Assembly (NCBI RefSeq): GCF_029760895.1
Contig: NZ_CP121679.1
Location: 2,866,001-2,930,000, forward strand
Direction of reading: 5' to 3'
Source of the DNA: Ancylobacter sp. WKF20
GTDB taxonomy: Bacteria > Pseudomonadota > Alphaproteobacteria > Rhizobiales > Xanthobacteraceae
Length of the DNA stretch: 64,000 nucleotides
In this document: positions 1 through 9,543 of the stretch, piece by piece
Position numbering within the stretch: the first letter of the stretch is position 1
Layout: each line of letters opens with the position of its first letter
The notes under the pieces: model-generated
The model's database searches: none
Seen by the model: only the letters and a program-made list of their open reading frames with translations
What the model was told of the DNA's origin: nothing
Made by a program: the position numbers and the translations under genes

Positions 1-568
1 CCGGCGACAGGGTGGCGGCGTAACGCTGGCGGCCAATGGCAGCGTGGGCGAAGTCAATCTCGACCTCGAGCCGGAAGCCCGCATCATAGGGGGAAAGCTC
101 GCCGAAGCCGGTCTCGGTCTCGACGCGGATGGTTTTCAGCACGCGCAGATAGCGGCGGGGCGCGGCGATCTCGACAACACCCACATCGTCGATGGCTGCC
201 ACGAATTCGCCCGCACTTCCGTCCAGGATCGGCACTTCAGGCCCGTCGATCTCGACATGGGCATTGTCGATGCCGAGGCCGGCGAAGCAGGCGAGCAGGT
301 GCTCGACGGTGGAGACGGCGGGGCCATTCTCATCGCGCAGCACGGTCGCCAGATCGCTGCCGCGAACGGCCTGACGGGAGGCGCGAACGGACTGGGACGA
401 ATCGGTGCGGTGAAAGAGGATGCCGGTATCGGCCGGAGCGGGAGCCAAGCTCAACCGCGCTTCCTTGCCGGAATGCACGCCCACGCCCGAAAGCGTGACC
501 ACGTCGCCGATGGTTGTTTGCCGTACAGCGTTCATTCCAGACCCAGCGAGCGGACCACCAGAGGCCAT
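1..568 (-). CDS. lpxC: UDP-3-O-acyl-N-acetylglucosamine deacetylase, N-terminal part (cut by window edge)
   Basis: Reading the minus strand from 568 (or 535) gives an open frame running off the left edge. It contains RQTTIGDVVTLSGVGVHSGK and STVEHLLACFAGLGIDNA..EIDGPEVPILDGSAGEF, which are LpxC hallmarks; the HLLA histidine belongs to the zinc site of the family. LpxC is a cytoplasmic zinc enzyme that commits UDP-3-O-acyl-GlcNAc to lipid A. The ATG at 568 is preceded by a GGGGGGAG ribosome site and lies 11 codons upstream, in frame, of a second ATG at 535, so either may start the protein. lpxC at the end of the dcw cluster, after ftsZ, is the usual proteobacterial order. The C-terminal 40% or so lies outside the window. 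Confidence 0.93.
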   Translation of the reverse strand, partial: MASGGPLAGSGMNAVRQTTIGDVVTLSGVGVHSGKEARLSLAPAPADTGILFHRTDSSQSVRASRQAVRGSDLATVLRDENGPAVSTVEHLLACFAGLGIDNAHVEIDGPEVPILDGSAGEFVAAIDDVGVVEIAAPRRYLRVLKTIRVETETGFGELSPYDAGFRLEVEIDFAHAAIGRQRYAATLSP

Positions 569-854
569 CCGCTCCCCCCAATTCCCAGTGCCAACTTCAA
601 TCCGCCATCGGTTCCGGGGCTCGTTTTGCGAATCCACGCCGAGGGCTTGTCGTTGGTGGGCAACATACTGGCGCCCCCGGGGGGTGCCAAATCACGCTTG
701 CTTACCGTCTGTTACCGTCCCGTCGCGCCTGCAGCACATCAGATATTCGTTTACAATCAATGAATTGCGCCCGAGCTACAAACCCGGGCGCTGCATTGCG
801 TCATTGGCTGTGTAACAGGGGCGGTCACCCGCCCCTGTTAGTCAGGAAGCCGGC
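569..854. other. ftsZ-lpxC intergenic region
   Basis: These 286 bases hold no plausible gene. On the minus strand they contain the inverted repeat after ftsZ and a direct repeat GACGGTAA-n2-GACGGTAA (about 701-720) in the lpxC leader. I could not identify a convincing -35/-10 pair. Confidence 0.4.
813..840 (-). terminator. hairpin after ftsZ
   Basis: A perfect inverted repeat, TAACAGGGGCG / CGCCCCTGTTA with a 6-base loop, starts 15 bases after the ftsZ stop. There is no strong T tract after it, so it may be a weak terminator or an mRNA-stabilising 3' stem between ftsZ and lpxC. Confidence 0.5.
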
Positions 855-2582
855 TCAGCCCTGGCGGCGCAGGAAGGCCGGAATATCGAGGTGATCATCC
901 TCGGAGGCGCGCGCCGCCGGACGGCCATGGGCGTCCATCGGGCGAGCCGCCGGGCGCTTGGCGAACTCGGACGCTTCCGGGCGGCGCTCGGCGAGCGGGC
1001 GCGGCTCCGGCTGCGCCGGGGCGCGGCGGACCATCGGGCGCATCTCGGCCGGCGGATCGACCTCTTCCTCGTCCTGATGGCGGCCGAGGCCGACATTGGC
1101 GAGGCGCTGAAGCAGCGTCATGCGCTTCTTCTCGGCGTGGTGATGCTCCGTCGGCTCGCCACGAGCGGCGCGGATCTGGTTCTGCGCCGGCATGGGCAGC
1201 TCTTCCACGCGCGGCATGCGCGGGCTGCGCATTTCCGGACGTTCCGCCTGCGGCGGGATGAAGGGCTCGTGTGTCTCGTGCTCATAAGCCGCGTCGTTCA
1301 TCGGCTCGGGCTCCGGCTCGGCATAGAGCTGGGGCTTGGGCGCGAGCGGGCGAATGGTCACGTCATCGATCGCCGCCGGGGCGTGCTGGGCGTAGTCCGG
1401 CTCGCCATAGACGTGATCGCTGCCCGAGGACGCCGCGAAGGTCGGCTCGTAGCTGTGATCGGCATAGGCCGCGTGGTCCTCGGTGAGCGCGGACGCGACC
1501 GAGCGCAGCGCGGCGTCGCGGCGGGCCTCGACGGCGGCGCGGCCGGCATTGGAGACCTTGCGGCCGCCGAGATCCGAGAGGTTGGCGAAGCTGTGCGGGA
1601 TCTGCTCGGGAATGACCGCCGGGTCGATCCCGGTGGCCACGACCGACACGCGGATGAGGCCTTCCAGCGTCTCGTCGAAGGTGGCGCCGAGGATGATGTT
1701 GGCGTCCGGGTCGACTTCCTCGCGGATGCGGGTCGCCGCCTCGTCCACCTCGAACAGGGTGAGATCCTTGCCGCCGGTGATCGAGATCAGCAGGCCACGG
1801 GCGCCGCGCATCGACACTTCGTCCAGCAGCGGGTTGGCGATCGCCGCCTCGGCCGCGTGCAAGGCGCGCTTCTCGCCGGAGGCCTCGCCAGTGCCCATCA
1901 TCGCCTTGCCCATCTCGCGCATCACGGCGCGAACGTCGGCGAAGTCGAGGTTGATCAGGCCTTCCTTGACCATCAGGTCGGTGATGCAGGCAACGCCCGA
2001 ATAGAGCACCTGGTCGGCCATCGCGAAGGCGTCGGCGAAGGTGGTCTTCTCATTGGCCACCCGGAACAGGTTCTGGTTCGGGATGACGATGAGGGTGTCG
2101 ACGCCCTTCTGCAGCTCGTTGATGCCCATCTCGCCGATGCGCATGCGGCGCTGGCCCTCGAAATGGAAGGGCTTGGTCACCACGCCGACGGTGAGGATGC
2201 CGAGCTCGCGCGCCGCGCGGGCGATGACCGGTGCCGCGCCCGTGCCCGTGCCACCGCCCATGCCGGCGGTGATGAAGACCATGTGGGCGCCCGCGAGGTG
2301 ATCGCGGATCTCGTCCAGCGCCTCTTCCGCCGCCGCGCGGCCAACTTCCGGCTGCGAGCCGGCGCCGAGGCCCTCGGTGACCGCCACGCCCATCTGCACG
2401 ATGCGCTCGGCCTTGGAGAGGGTGAGCGCCTGCGCATCGGTGTTGGCGACGACGAAGTCGACACCCGACAGGCCGGCCGTGATCATGTTGTTGACAGCGT
2501 TGCCGCCGGCGCCACCGACGCCGAACACGGTGATGCGGGGACGCAGTTCGCGGATGTCAGGTACCTGCAGATTGATGGTCAT
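855..2582 (-). CDS. ftsZ: cell division protein FtsZ
   Basis: Tubulin-like GTPase that forms the Z ring at midcell. The 575-residue product has the nucleotide-binding start [14 protein letters not shown], the tubulin signature [13 protein letters not shown] and the T7-loop region [10 protein letters not shown] long Pro/Glu/Arg-rich linker (about residues 320-555) follows, then the conserved C-terminal peptide [10 protein letters not shown] that binds FtsA and ZipA-like partners. The long linker is typical of alphaproteobacterial FtsZ. I chose the ATG at 2582 with GGGGA upstream; a TTG 5 codons earlier (2597) is in frame but less likely. It lies 87 bases after ftsA and ends the cell-division part of the cluster. 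Confidence 0.98.
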   Translation of the reverse strand: MTINLQVPDIRELRPRITVFGVGGAGGNAVNNMITAGLSGVDFVVANTDAQALTLSKAERIVQMGVAVTEGLGAGSQPEVGRAAAEEALDEIRDHLAGAHMVFITAGMGGGTGTGAAPVIARAARELGILTVGVVTKPFHFEGQRRMRIGEMGINELQKGVDTLIVIPNQNLFRVANEKTTFADAFAMADQVLYSGVACITDLMVKEGLINLDFADVRAVMREMGKAMMGTGEASGEKRALHAAEAAIANPLLDEVSMRGARGLLISITGGKDLTLFEVDEAATRIREEVDPDANIILGATFDETLEGLIRVSVVATGIDPAVIPEQIPHSFANLSDLGGRKVSNAGRAAVEARRDAALRSVASALTEDHAAYADHSYEPTFAASSGSDHVYGEPDYAQHAPAAIDDVTIRPLAPKPQLYAEPEPEPMNDAAYEHETHEPFIPPQAERPEMRSPRMPRVEELPMPAQNQIRAARGEPTEHHHAEKKRMTLLQRLANVGLGRHQDEEEVDPPAEMRPMVRRAPAQPEPRPLAERRPEASEFAKRPAARPMDAHGRPAARASEDDHLDIPAFLRRQG

Positions 2583-2669
2583 GGCTGTTGTCCCCAAACG
2601 CCGGCGGGCTCGAATCCCGTCTCGATCTCAGTGGTGCCGGTTCCGCCGGCGCGGATATGATGAAGCACG

Positions 2670-3995
2670 TCAGAAGGCCTCCCGAAGCCAATGGCCGACG
2701 CGCGAGAAGTACCCGTCCGATTCCCCGTGGGAGAGCCGGCGGCGGCGGGCCTCGAAATGCTCGAGCCCCGCAACCTGCGGATAGACGAGAAGTCCGGTGG
2801 CGACCGCGAAGGGCGCGCCACGCGCGGCCTCCGGCAGGCGCGAAATACCGAGCGGGCGACCGATGCGCACCTGCCCGCCCATCACGCCGGCCACCATGTC
2901 GGCAAGGCCGGTGAGCTGCGCCGCGCCGCCCGTGAGCACGATGCGGCGCCCGGCGCCGGCGGCGTGGCCGGAGGTGACGAGGCGGTCGCGCACCAGCTCG
3001 GTGATCTCTTCCACACGCGGGCGGATGATCTTGAGCAGGCGCGACTTCGGAATGGCGCGCGGCAGGTCGTGATGGTCGTCGGCGATCGGCGGGACGGTGA
3101 GCATCTCACGATCATCCGCGCCGACGACGGTGACGCCGCCATGCAGGCTCTTCAGGCGCTCGGCATCGGCAAGGCGGGTGGAAAGGCCGCGCGCGACGTC
3201 GTTGGTGACGTGCTGGCCGCCCACCGCCACGCCGTCCACATGGACGCAATGGCCGTTCTCGACCACGGCGACGGTGGTGGTGCCGGCGCCGAAATCGATC
3301 AGCGTCACGCCGAGTTCGGTCTCGTCATCGGCGAGCGTGGCCAGCGCCGCCGCATAGGGGGCGGCAACCATGGCCTCGACGCCGAGATGGCAGCGCTCGA
3401 TGCACAGGAGCAGGTTGCGGACCGCCGCCGCTTCGGCGGTGACGACATGCAGATCGACACCGAGGCGCCGGCCGAGCATGCCGCGCGGCTCGCCAATGCC
3501 GGACACGCCGTCGATGGCATAGCCGACCGGCAGCGCGTGCAGGATGGTCCGGCCCTCGCCGACGGCGAAGGTGGAGGCGGCGTCGAGCACGCGGCGAATA
3601 TCGCCCTCGGCGACCGCCGGCTCGGGAAGGTCGACCTCGGCGGCGAAGTGCTCGGAGGCGAGGCGCCCGCCGGCCATGGAGACGACGACGGAGGCGATCT
3701 GCGCGCCGGCCATGCGCTCGGCGGCGTCGACCGCGCGGCGAATGGCGTGCTCGGCGCGCTCCATGTCGATCACCGCGCCGCCCTTGATGCCATGCGACGA
3801 GGTATGGCCGATGCCGAGCACATCCACCGAATGGGTGCGCCGGCGCAGGCTCGTCGTGGCATCGCGCGGCTTCAGCCGGGCAATCATGCAGACGATCTTG
3901 GAGGTGCCGATTTCCAGCACGCCCACCACGCCGCTGCGGCGCGGCGCGAGGGGGCGCATCTTGGGAGCGATCTCGAACGGAGCCCGGGGTCTCAC
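2670..3995 (-). CDS. ftsA: cell division protein FtsA
   Basis: Actin-fold ATPase that tethers FtsZ to the membrane and recruits later division proteins. Visible motifs are the phosphate-1 loop LEIGTSKIVCMI near residue 27, the second phosphate loop LIDFGAGTTTVAVVENG and the adenosine motif IVLTGGAAQLTGLADM. The C-terminus ends in the basic/hydrophobic YFSRVGHWLREAF, the amphipathic membrane-targeting helix of the family. At 441 residues it is normal length. The start is GTG and overlaps the ftsQ stop as GTGA, so translation is probably coupled to ftsQ. Confidence 0.97.
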   Translation of the reverse strand: MRPRAPFEIAPKMRPLAPRRSGVVGVLEIGTSKIVCMIARLKPRDATTSLRRRTHSVDVLGIGHTSSHGIKGGAVIDMERAEHAIRRAVDAAERMAGAQIASVVVSMAGGRLASEHFAAEVDLPEPAVAEGDIRRVLDAASTFAVGEGRTILHALPVGYAIDGVSGIGEPRGMLGRRLGVDLHVVTAEAAAVRNLLLCIERCHLGVEAMVAAPYAAALATLADDETELGVTLIDFGAGTTTVAVVENGHCVHVDGVAVGGQHVTNDVARGLSTRLADAERLKSLHGGVTVVGADDREMLTVPPIADDHHDLPRAIPKSRLLKIIRPRVEEITELVRDRLVTSGHAAGAGRRIVLTGGAAQLTGLADMVAGVMGGQVRIGRPLGISRLPEAARGAPFAVATGLLVYPQVAGLEHFEARRRRLSHGESDGYFSRVGHWLREAF

Positions 3996-5023
3996 GTGTT
4001 GCCGCCCTTCTTGGCCTTCGCCTGCGCCTTCAGCTCCGCCTGACGCGCCTCATAGGCGGCATCGGACAGACGCACCGACACACGGTCGGGCAGGCGCAGA
4101 TCGATGATGGTGATGTCGCGGCTGAGCAGTTGCTTGTCGCGGTCGAGCACGGCGAGTTCCTGCAAGGCGGTGGCGATGTCCTTTTCCGGCAGGCGCACGT
4201 CGATGCCGCTGCGCATCTTCAGCGTCCAGCGCCGGTCGGCGACGCGGATGGCCGCACGCACCTGGTCCCGCACGCCCGGCACGAGGCTGAGCGCCTCGAC
4301 GATCTCGGTGACGTGCTTTTCCGCGCCGTCGCCGACCACGATGGGCAGGCGGATATAGCGGGCGTCGTCGGAATAGGGGGCGATGACGGTGCCGTCGCGG
4401 GCGATGACGTTGATCTTGCCGTCCTTCTGCCAGAGCGCGAAGCCCTCGCGCTCGACCACCTGGATGTCCAGCCGGTCGGGATAGAGCTTCTGCACCGTGG
4501 CGCGCTTGATCCAGGCGAGTTCCTCAAGCCGCATCCGCGCGCCCTCGGCGTCGAGGAACAGCAGCGAGGAGGTCGGCTTCACGCCGGCCGTGGCGAGGAT
4601 GTCGCCGGGGGTGACGTGATTCTGGCCGGAGAGATTCACATTGGCGATTCGGAAGCCGGCGAGGTTGGCGGCCGAATCAGCCATGTCGCGGGCGGTCTCG
4701 ACCGCTACCGGCATGTGCCCGCCCTGCTGGAGGCCATAGGCGCCGGTCGCGGCGAAGAGCAGCGCCACCAGCCAGGTGCCGGCGCCGCAGCTCAGAGCCC
4801 GCGAGGCGGACAGCCCGACGAAGAAGCGGCGCCCGCCGATGATCGTGCGGTCGATGATTCGCACCCGGCCCCGATCGGCGGCGCCGGACGTGGCGGGACG
4901 TGCGAAAGCCCGGCCATCACTGCCGTTTCGCCTCGTCTCAACCTTGGCCGCGCTGGTCCGTCCGGCCCCGGCAGGCATCTGCCTGGGGGTCAGCGGTCGA
5001 GCGAAGCGTCCTCCACCATCCAT
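3992..5023 (-). CDS. ftsQ: cell division protein FtsQ
   Basis: Single-pass division protein that links the cytoplasmic ring to periplasmic FtsL/FtsB. It has a basic N-terminus of about 80 residues, one membrane segment (TWLVALLFAATGAYGL), then a POTRA domain starting FRIANVNLSGQNHVTPGDIL and a beta domain ending in DLRLPDRVSVRLSDAAYEAR. The 343-residue length is normal for Hyphomicrobiales. The start used here overlaps ddl by 34 bases; an in-frame ATG at 4978, 12 bases after the ddl stop, with AGG upstream, is an equally plausible start. Confidence 0.93.
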   Translation of the reverse strand: MDGGGRFARPLTPRQMPAGAGRTSAAKVETRRNGSDGRAFARPATSGAADRGRVRIIDRTIIGGRRFFVGLSASRALSCGAGTWLVALLFAATGAYGLQQGGHMPVAVETARDMADSAANLAGFRIANVNLSGQNHVTPGDILATAGVKPTSSLLFLDAEGARMRLEELAWIKRATVQKLYPDRLDIQVVEREGFALWQKDGKINVIARDGTVIAPYSDDARYIRLPIVVGDGAEKHVTEIVEALSLVPGVRDQVRAAIRVADRRWTLKMRSGIDVRLPEKDIATALQELAVLDRDKQLLSRDITIIDLRLPDRVSVRLSDAAYEARQAELKAQAKAKKGGNT

Positions 5024-5910
5024 CGTACAAGCTCACCGAACGAATGGCCCGCATGGGCTGCCAGTTCGGGCACGAGAGAGGTCTCGGTCATTCCGGGTTG
5101 GGTGTTAACCTCCAGACAGAACAAACCGGATTCGTCCCCGGTCCGGTCGTCGTAGCGGAAATCAGCCCTGCTAATGCCCCGACAGCCGAGCGCCTCATGC
5201 GCCCTAGCCGCTAGCATCCGTACCTTTTGGTAAATTTTCGGTAAAATCCGGGCCGGAAGAATGTGAACGGATCCGCCCGGAGCGTATTTTGCTTCGTAAT
5301 CATAGAACCTTACGGCGGATTGAATTTCGATCACATCGAGCGGCTCACCGCCCATAACGGCGCAGGTGAGCTCCAATCCGGGGATGTAAGATTCGGCCAG
5401 AAGCAGTTCGCCATGCGGCCAGTCGGGCCGATTCAGTTCCTGCGGCGGGAATTCCTGATCTTCGTTAACGATGAAGACGCCGACCGAGGAGCCCTCCCGC
5501 ACCGGCTTCAGCACATAGGGGCGCGGCAGCACATGGGCCTTCGCGGCCTCCGCGCGGGTGACCAAGCGCCCATGCGGCACGGGCACGCCATGGGCGGCCA
5601 GCACGATCTTGGCCTGCGCCTTGTCCATGGCCAGCGCCGAGGCGAGCACGCCGGAATGGGTGTAGGGGATGCCGAGGATCTCCAGCATGCCCTGAATGGT
5701 ACCGTCCTCGCCGAACGGGCCGTGCAGGGCGTTAAGCACCACGTCCGGCTTCAGCTCGGTCAGCACCTGCGCGATGTCGCGCCCGACATCGACGCGCGAG
5801 ACGCGGTAGCCGACGCTCTCGGCGGCCTTGGCGCAGGCCTCACCCGAGCGCAGCGACACCTCGCGCTCCGCCGACCAGCCGCCCAGAAGGACGGCGACGT
5901 GCTTGGACAT
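4990..5910 (-). CDS. ddl: D-alanine--D-alanine ligase
   Basis: ATP-grasp enzyme joining two D-alanines for the muropeptide stem. Motifs in order are VAVLLGGWSAEREVSL (N-terminal), LHGPFGEDGTIQGMLE, the lid/ATP region KPVREGSSVGVF, and the metal and substrate site LEVNTQPGMTETSLVPE. The 306-residue length matches DdlB. The distal half (about 5100-5480) uses noticeably more A/T-ending codons than the proximal half and the flanking genes, for instance around 5221-5340. Confidence 0.97.
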   Translation of the reverse strand: MSKHVAVLLGGWSAEREVSLRSGEACAKAAESVGYRVSRVDVGRDIAQVLTELKPDVVLNALHGPFGEDGTIQGMLEILGIPYTHSGVLASALAMDKAQAKIVLAAHGVPVPHGRLVTRAEAAKAHVLPRPYVLKPVREGSSVGVFIVNEDQEFPPQELNRPDWPHGELLLAESYIPGLELTCAVMGGEPLDVIEIQSAVRFYDYEAKYAPGGSVHILPARILPKIYQKVRMLAARAHEALGCRGISRADFRYDDRTGDESGLFCLEVNTQPGMTETSLVPELAAHAGHSFGELVRWMVEDASLDR

Positions 5911-5953
5911 GGTCTTCTCCTCGCGCCGGTAAGGCGTCAGTCTGGGGCGTCAG

Positions 5954-6874
5954 TCAGGCCGGAACGCCGATGCGCTTGATCTCCCACTCCAGCTCGATGC
6001 CGGACTGGGCCTTCACGCGCTGGCGCACTTCCTCGCCGAGGCCTTCAATGTCGGCGGCGGTGGCCCCGCCGGTGTTGATCAGGAAATTGCAGTGCATCTG
6101 CGAGACCTCGGCCCCGCCGACGCGCAAGCCCCGACAGCCGGCGGCATCGACGAGTTGCCAGGCCTTGTGGCCCGGCGGGTTCTTGAAGGTCGACCCGCCG
6201 GTCTTCTCGCGAATCGGCTGGGAGGCCTCGCGCGCCTGCGTGATCCGGTCCATCTCGGCGAGGATCGTCGCGGGATCACCGGGGCGGCCCTGATAGAGCG
6301 CGCTGGTGAAGATGAAATCCGCCGGCGCGCCGGAATGGCGGTAGCTGAAGCCGAAATCGGCATTGGCGAGCACATGGACCTTGCCGGCACGGTCAACCGC
6401 CCGCGCCTCGATGAGGCAATCCTTGGTCTCACCACCATGGGCGCCGGCATTCATGCGCAGCGCCCCGCCCAGACCGCCGGGAATGCCCCGGTAGAAGGCG
6501 AGCCCGTCAATGCCGGCATCAGCGGCGGCGCGGGCGAGCTTCACATCCGGCACCGCCGTGCCCGCCCGCACGCGGTGGCCGTCCTCGACGGTGATCTCGT
6601 TGAAGCCGCGCCCGAGCCGGATGATCACGCCGGCCACGCCGCCATCGCGCACGATGAGGTTCGAGCCGAGGCCGATCACGGTGACGGGGATGTCGGCGGG
6701 GAGATTCGCGAGGAAATAAGCGAGATCGGCCTCGTCCGCCGGGGTGAACAGGATTTGCGCCGGGCCGCCGACGCGGAACCAGATCAGCTCCGCCAGCGGC
6801 TGATTGGCGATCAGCCGCCCGCGCAGCTCGGGCAGGCGGGCGGAGAGGTCGGCGGTGATGTCGGGGAAGCTCAC
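5954..6874 (-). CDS. murB: UDP-N-acetylenolpyruvoylglucosamine reductase
   Basis: FAD-dependent, NADPH-using enzyme that reduces UDP-GlcNAc-enolpyruvate to UDP-MurNAc in the cytoplasm. Visible are the FAD-domain start [17 protein letters not shown] segment ([11 protein letters not shown]), the [19 protein letters not shown] loop, [19 protein letters not shown], and the C-terminal [19 protein letters not shown] and [13 protein letters not shown] with the catalytic region. The Ser of [10 protein letters not shown] fits a type-I/II MurB. It starts with GTG overlapping the murC stop (GTGA), implying coupling. Confidence 0.97.
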   Translation of the reverse strand: MSFPDITADLSARLPELRGRLIANQPLAELIWFRVGGPAQILFTPADEADLAYFLANLPADIPVTVIGLGSNLIVRDGGVAGVIIRLGRGFNEITVEDGHRVRAGTAVPDVKLARAAADAGIDGLAFYRGIPGGLGGALRMNAGAHGGETKDCLIEARAVDRAGKVHVLANADFGFSYRHSGAPADFIFTSALYQGRPGDPATILAEMDRITQAREASQPIREKTGGSTFKNPPGHKAWQLVDAAGCRGLRVGGAEVSQMHCNFLINTGGATAADIEGLGEEVRQRVKAQSGIELEWEIKRIGVPA

Positions 6875-8280
6875 TTAGCCGGCCCCGCCTCAAGCTGGCC
6901 CGGCAGCGCATAGGCCCATTGGGTGATGTTGCCGGCGCCGAGGCAGACCACATAGTCACCGGGCTTCGCCAGGCCCTTCACGATCCCCGCCAGCGCGTCG
7001 GGGCCACTCAGCGCGGTCACCGAGCGATGGCCGCGCGCGCGCAGCGCCTCGACGAGGTGATCGCGGTCGATGCCGGGGATCGGCGCCTCGCCCGCCGCAT
7101 AGACATCGGCGACGATGACGTGGTTGGCGTCGTTGAAGCAGGTGGCGAACTGGTCGAACAGCGATTGCAGCCGCGTGTAGCGGTGGGGCTGGACGATGGC
7201 GATGACCTGCCCTTCCGTCGAGGCGCGGGCGGCGCGCAGCACGGCGGCGATCTCGACCGGGTGGTGGCCGTAATCGTCGAAGATGGACACACCGTCCACC
7301 TCACCGGTCCGCGTGAAGCGCCGCTTCACCCCGCCAAAGCCGGCCAGCGCGGTGCGGATCTGCGCGTCGCTCGCGCCCAGCTCGCGGGCCACGGCGATGG
7401 CGGCGGTGGCGTTGAGCGCATTGTGCCGGCCGGGCATGGGCAGCACGAGGTCGCGCAGCTCATGCACGGTGTGGCCGGTGCGGTCGCGGAAGATCACGGC
7501 GAAGCGGCACACGCCGCCGCGCAGGTCGAGATCGACAAGTCGCGCATCCGCTTGAGGATTTTCGCCATAGGTGATGACGCGGCGGTCCTCGACATGGCCG
7601 ACGAGATCCTGCACCACCGGATGATCGGTGCACATCACCGCGAAGCCGTAGAAGGGCAGGTTGTCGATGAAGCTGCGGAACGCCGCCTGCACCGCCTCGA
7701 AGGTCTTGAAGTGGTCGAGATGCTCGGGGTCGATATTGGTGACGATGGCCACCTCGACCGGCAGCTTCAGGAACGTCCCGTCGCTCTCATCGGCCTCCAC
7801 CACCATCCAGTCACCATCCCCCAGCCGCGCATTGGTGCCGTAGGCGTTGATGATGCCGCCATTGATGACGGTGGGATCGAAGCCGCCCGCGTCGAGCAGG
7901 GTGGCGACCAGCGAGGTCGTGGTGGTCTTGCCATGGGTGCCGGCAATGGCGACGCAGCTCTTCAGCCGCATCAGCTCGGCCAGCATCTCCGCGCGGCGCA
8001 CCACCGGCAGGCGCTTGGCGCGGGCGGCGACCAGCTCGGGATTGTCGCGCTTGATGGCGGAGGAGACGACGAGCACCTCCGCCCCCTCGATATTGCCGGC
8101 CGCATGGCCGATCAGCACCTTGATGCCCTTCTCGGTCAGGCGCTTCACATTGGCGCTCTCGGCCACGTCCGAGCCCTGGACGGTGTAGCCGAGATTGTGC
8201 AGCACCTCGGCGATGCCGCTCATGCCGATGCCGCCGATGCCGACGAAATGGATGGGGCCGAGTGAGAGCGGGAGCTTCAT
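6871..8280 (-). CDS. murC: UDP-N-acetylmuramate--L-alanine ligase
   Basis: First Mur ligase, adding L-Ala to UDP-MurNAc. It has the N-terminal Rossmann motif [17 protein letters not shown], the P-loop [27 protein letters not shown], the ligase motif [10 protein letters not shown], and a C-terminal domain with [18 protein letters not shown] and [12 protein letters not shown]. At 469 residues it is full length. It is followed by murB with a 4-base overlap and preceded by murG after 117 bases without an obvious promoter. Confidence 0.98.
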   Translation of the reverse strand: MKLPLSLGPIHFVGIGGIGMSGIAEVLHNLGYTVQGSDVAESANVKRLTEKGIKVLIGHAAGNIEGAEVLVVSSAIKRDNPELVAARAKRLPVVRRAEMLAELMRLKSCVAIAGTHGKTTTTSLVATLLDAGGFDPTVINGGIINAYGTNARLGDGDWMVVEADESDGTFLKLPVEVAIVTNIDPEHLDHFKTFEAVQAAFRSFIDNLPFYGFAVMCTDHPVVQDLVGHVEDRRVITYGENPQADARLVDLDLRGGVCRFAVIFRDRTGHTVHELRDLVLPMPGRHNALNATAAIAVARELGASDAQIRTALAGFGGVKRRFTRTGEVDGVSIFDDYGHHPVEIAAVLRAARASTEGQVIAIVQPHRYTRLQSLFDQFATCFNDANHVIVADVYAAGEAPIPGIDRDHLVEALRARGHRSVTALSGPDALAGIVKGLAKPGDYVVCLGAGNITQWAYALPGQLEAGPAK

Positions 8281-8397
8281 GCGATCTTCCTTCGGCCCGC
8301 CACAACCTGGGGCGCGGGCGCTACGTCAAGGCGGGCAGGAATAGACGAGGCGACCGGCCGCGTCATCCCGACGATGGCGGACCGCCCGGCCACGCCG

Positions 8398-9543
8398 TCA
8401 AACCTTCAGGCCGGCGGTCCGGATGACCAGATCCGCCAGTCGCGCCGTCGCGTCCGCCCGACCCATGACCTGTGCCCGCTGGGCCATGGCGGCGAGCTGT
8501 GCCGGGGCACGCATCAGCGAGATCAGCAATTCGGCGAGCGTGTCGGGGGTGAAGCCGCTCTGGCGCGCCAGCACAGCCCCGCCCCCCTTGGTGAGCGCGG
8601 TGGCGTTGGCGAGCTGGTCCTGATCAATCGCGCCGGGCAGCGGCACGAGAATGGAGGGCCGGCCGATCACGCAGAGCTCGGCAATGGTCGAGGCGCCAGC
8701 GCGGGCAATGACCAGATGCGCGTTGCTCATCCGCGCCGGCAGATCGCGGAAGAACGGAGCGATCTCCGCCCGCACGCCGGTCTTGGCGTAGATCTCGCGC
8801 ACGAAGCCACTATCCTCCGCCCGCGCCTGCTGGGTGATGCGCACCCGGTCGCGCAGCACCGGAGGAAGCTGGGCGATGGCGTGGGGAACGACGTCGCTCA
8901 TCACCCGCGCGCCCTGGCTGCCGCCAAAGACCAGGAGATCGAACGGGCCGTTCTCCAGCGGTGCCTCATAGGGAGCCGCCGCGTCGATGACGGCGGGGCG
9001 CACCGGATTTCCGGTGTGCCGGGCCTTGGCGGCAAGTTCGGGCTTCGTGCTGAAGATCTCCGGATAGCCGGTGGCGATGGCCGTCACGCGCGGCGCGAGC
9101 ATGGCATTGGCCCGGCCCAGCACCGCATTGGCCTCGTGGATGATGGTCGGGCGGCCGGCGAAGCGCGCGGCGAGCAAAGGCGGCACGGTCGGATAGCCGC
9201 CGAAGCCGACCACCACCGCAGGCTTCAGCTCCTGCATGAGCTGGTAGCCCTTGAGCACCCCGCGCGCCAGGGCAAGCGCCGTGCGCGCCAAAGCAATGGG
9301 CGAGCGCCCGCGCACCGTGTCGGCCGGCAGCACATGGAGCTTGCGGGCGGGGAACACATCGGCATAGCGCGCCGCGCGCTCGTCCGTCGCCAGGTCCACG
9401 TCGAGACCATAGGCGGTCAGCGCGTCGGCCAGCGCCTCGGCCGGGAAGAGATGCCCGCCCGTGCCGCCGGCCGCCAGCAATACCAGCGGCTTGCGAGTCA
9501 TTACCGGGCGCGGGGCACGGGGCGTGCGGATGGAATCGTTCAT
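8398..9543 (-). CDS. murG: undecaprenyl-PP-MurNAc-pentapeptide GlcNAc transferase
   Basis: GT28 glycosyltransferase that converts lipid I to lipid II at the inner face of the membrane. The glycine-rich loop LLAAGGTGGHLFPAEALA, the second loop VVGFGGYPTVPP, HEANAVLGRAN and the donor-site GGSQGARVMSD are all present. It has 381 residues, including a 15-residue basic extension before MTRKPLVLL, where an alternative start could lie. It overlaps ftsW by ATGA. Confidence 0.97.
   Translation of the reverse strand: MNDSIRTPRAPRPVMTRKPLVLLAAGGTGGHLFPAEALADALTAYGLDVDLATDERAARYADVFPARKLHVLPADTVRGRSPIALARTALALARGVLKGYQLMQELKPAVVVGFGGYPTVPPLLAARFAGRPTIIHEANAVLGRANAMLAPRVTAIATGYPEIFSTKPELAAKARHTGNPVRPAVIDAAAPYEAPLENGPFDLLVFGGSQGARVMSDVVPHAIAQLPPVLRDRVRITQQARAEDSGFVREIYAKTGVRAEIAPFFRDLPARMSNAHLVIARAGASTIAELCVIGRPSILVPLPGAIDQDQLANATALTKGGGAVLARQSGFTPDTLAELLISLMRAPAQLAAMAQRAQVMGRADATARLADLVIRTAGLKV

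Noticed and set aside
891-2660. 589-codon plus-strand open frame opposite ftsZ
   Set aside because: It is antisense to a clear ftsZ, is made of low-complexity Arg/Ala/His/Gly residues typical of the antisense frame of GC-rich DNA, and has no recognisable domain.
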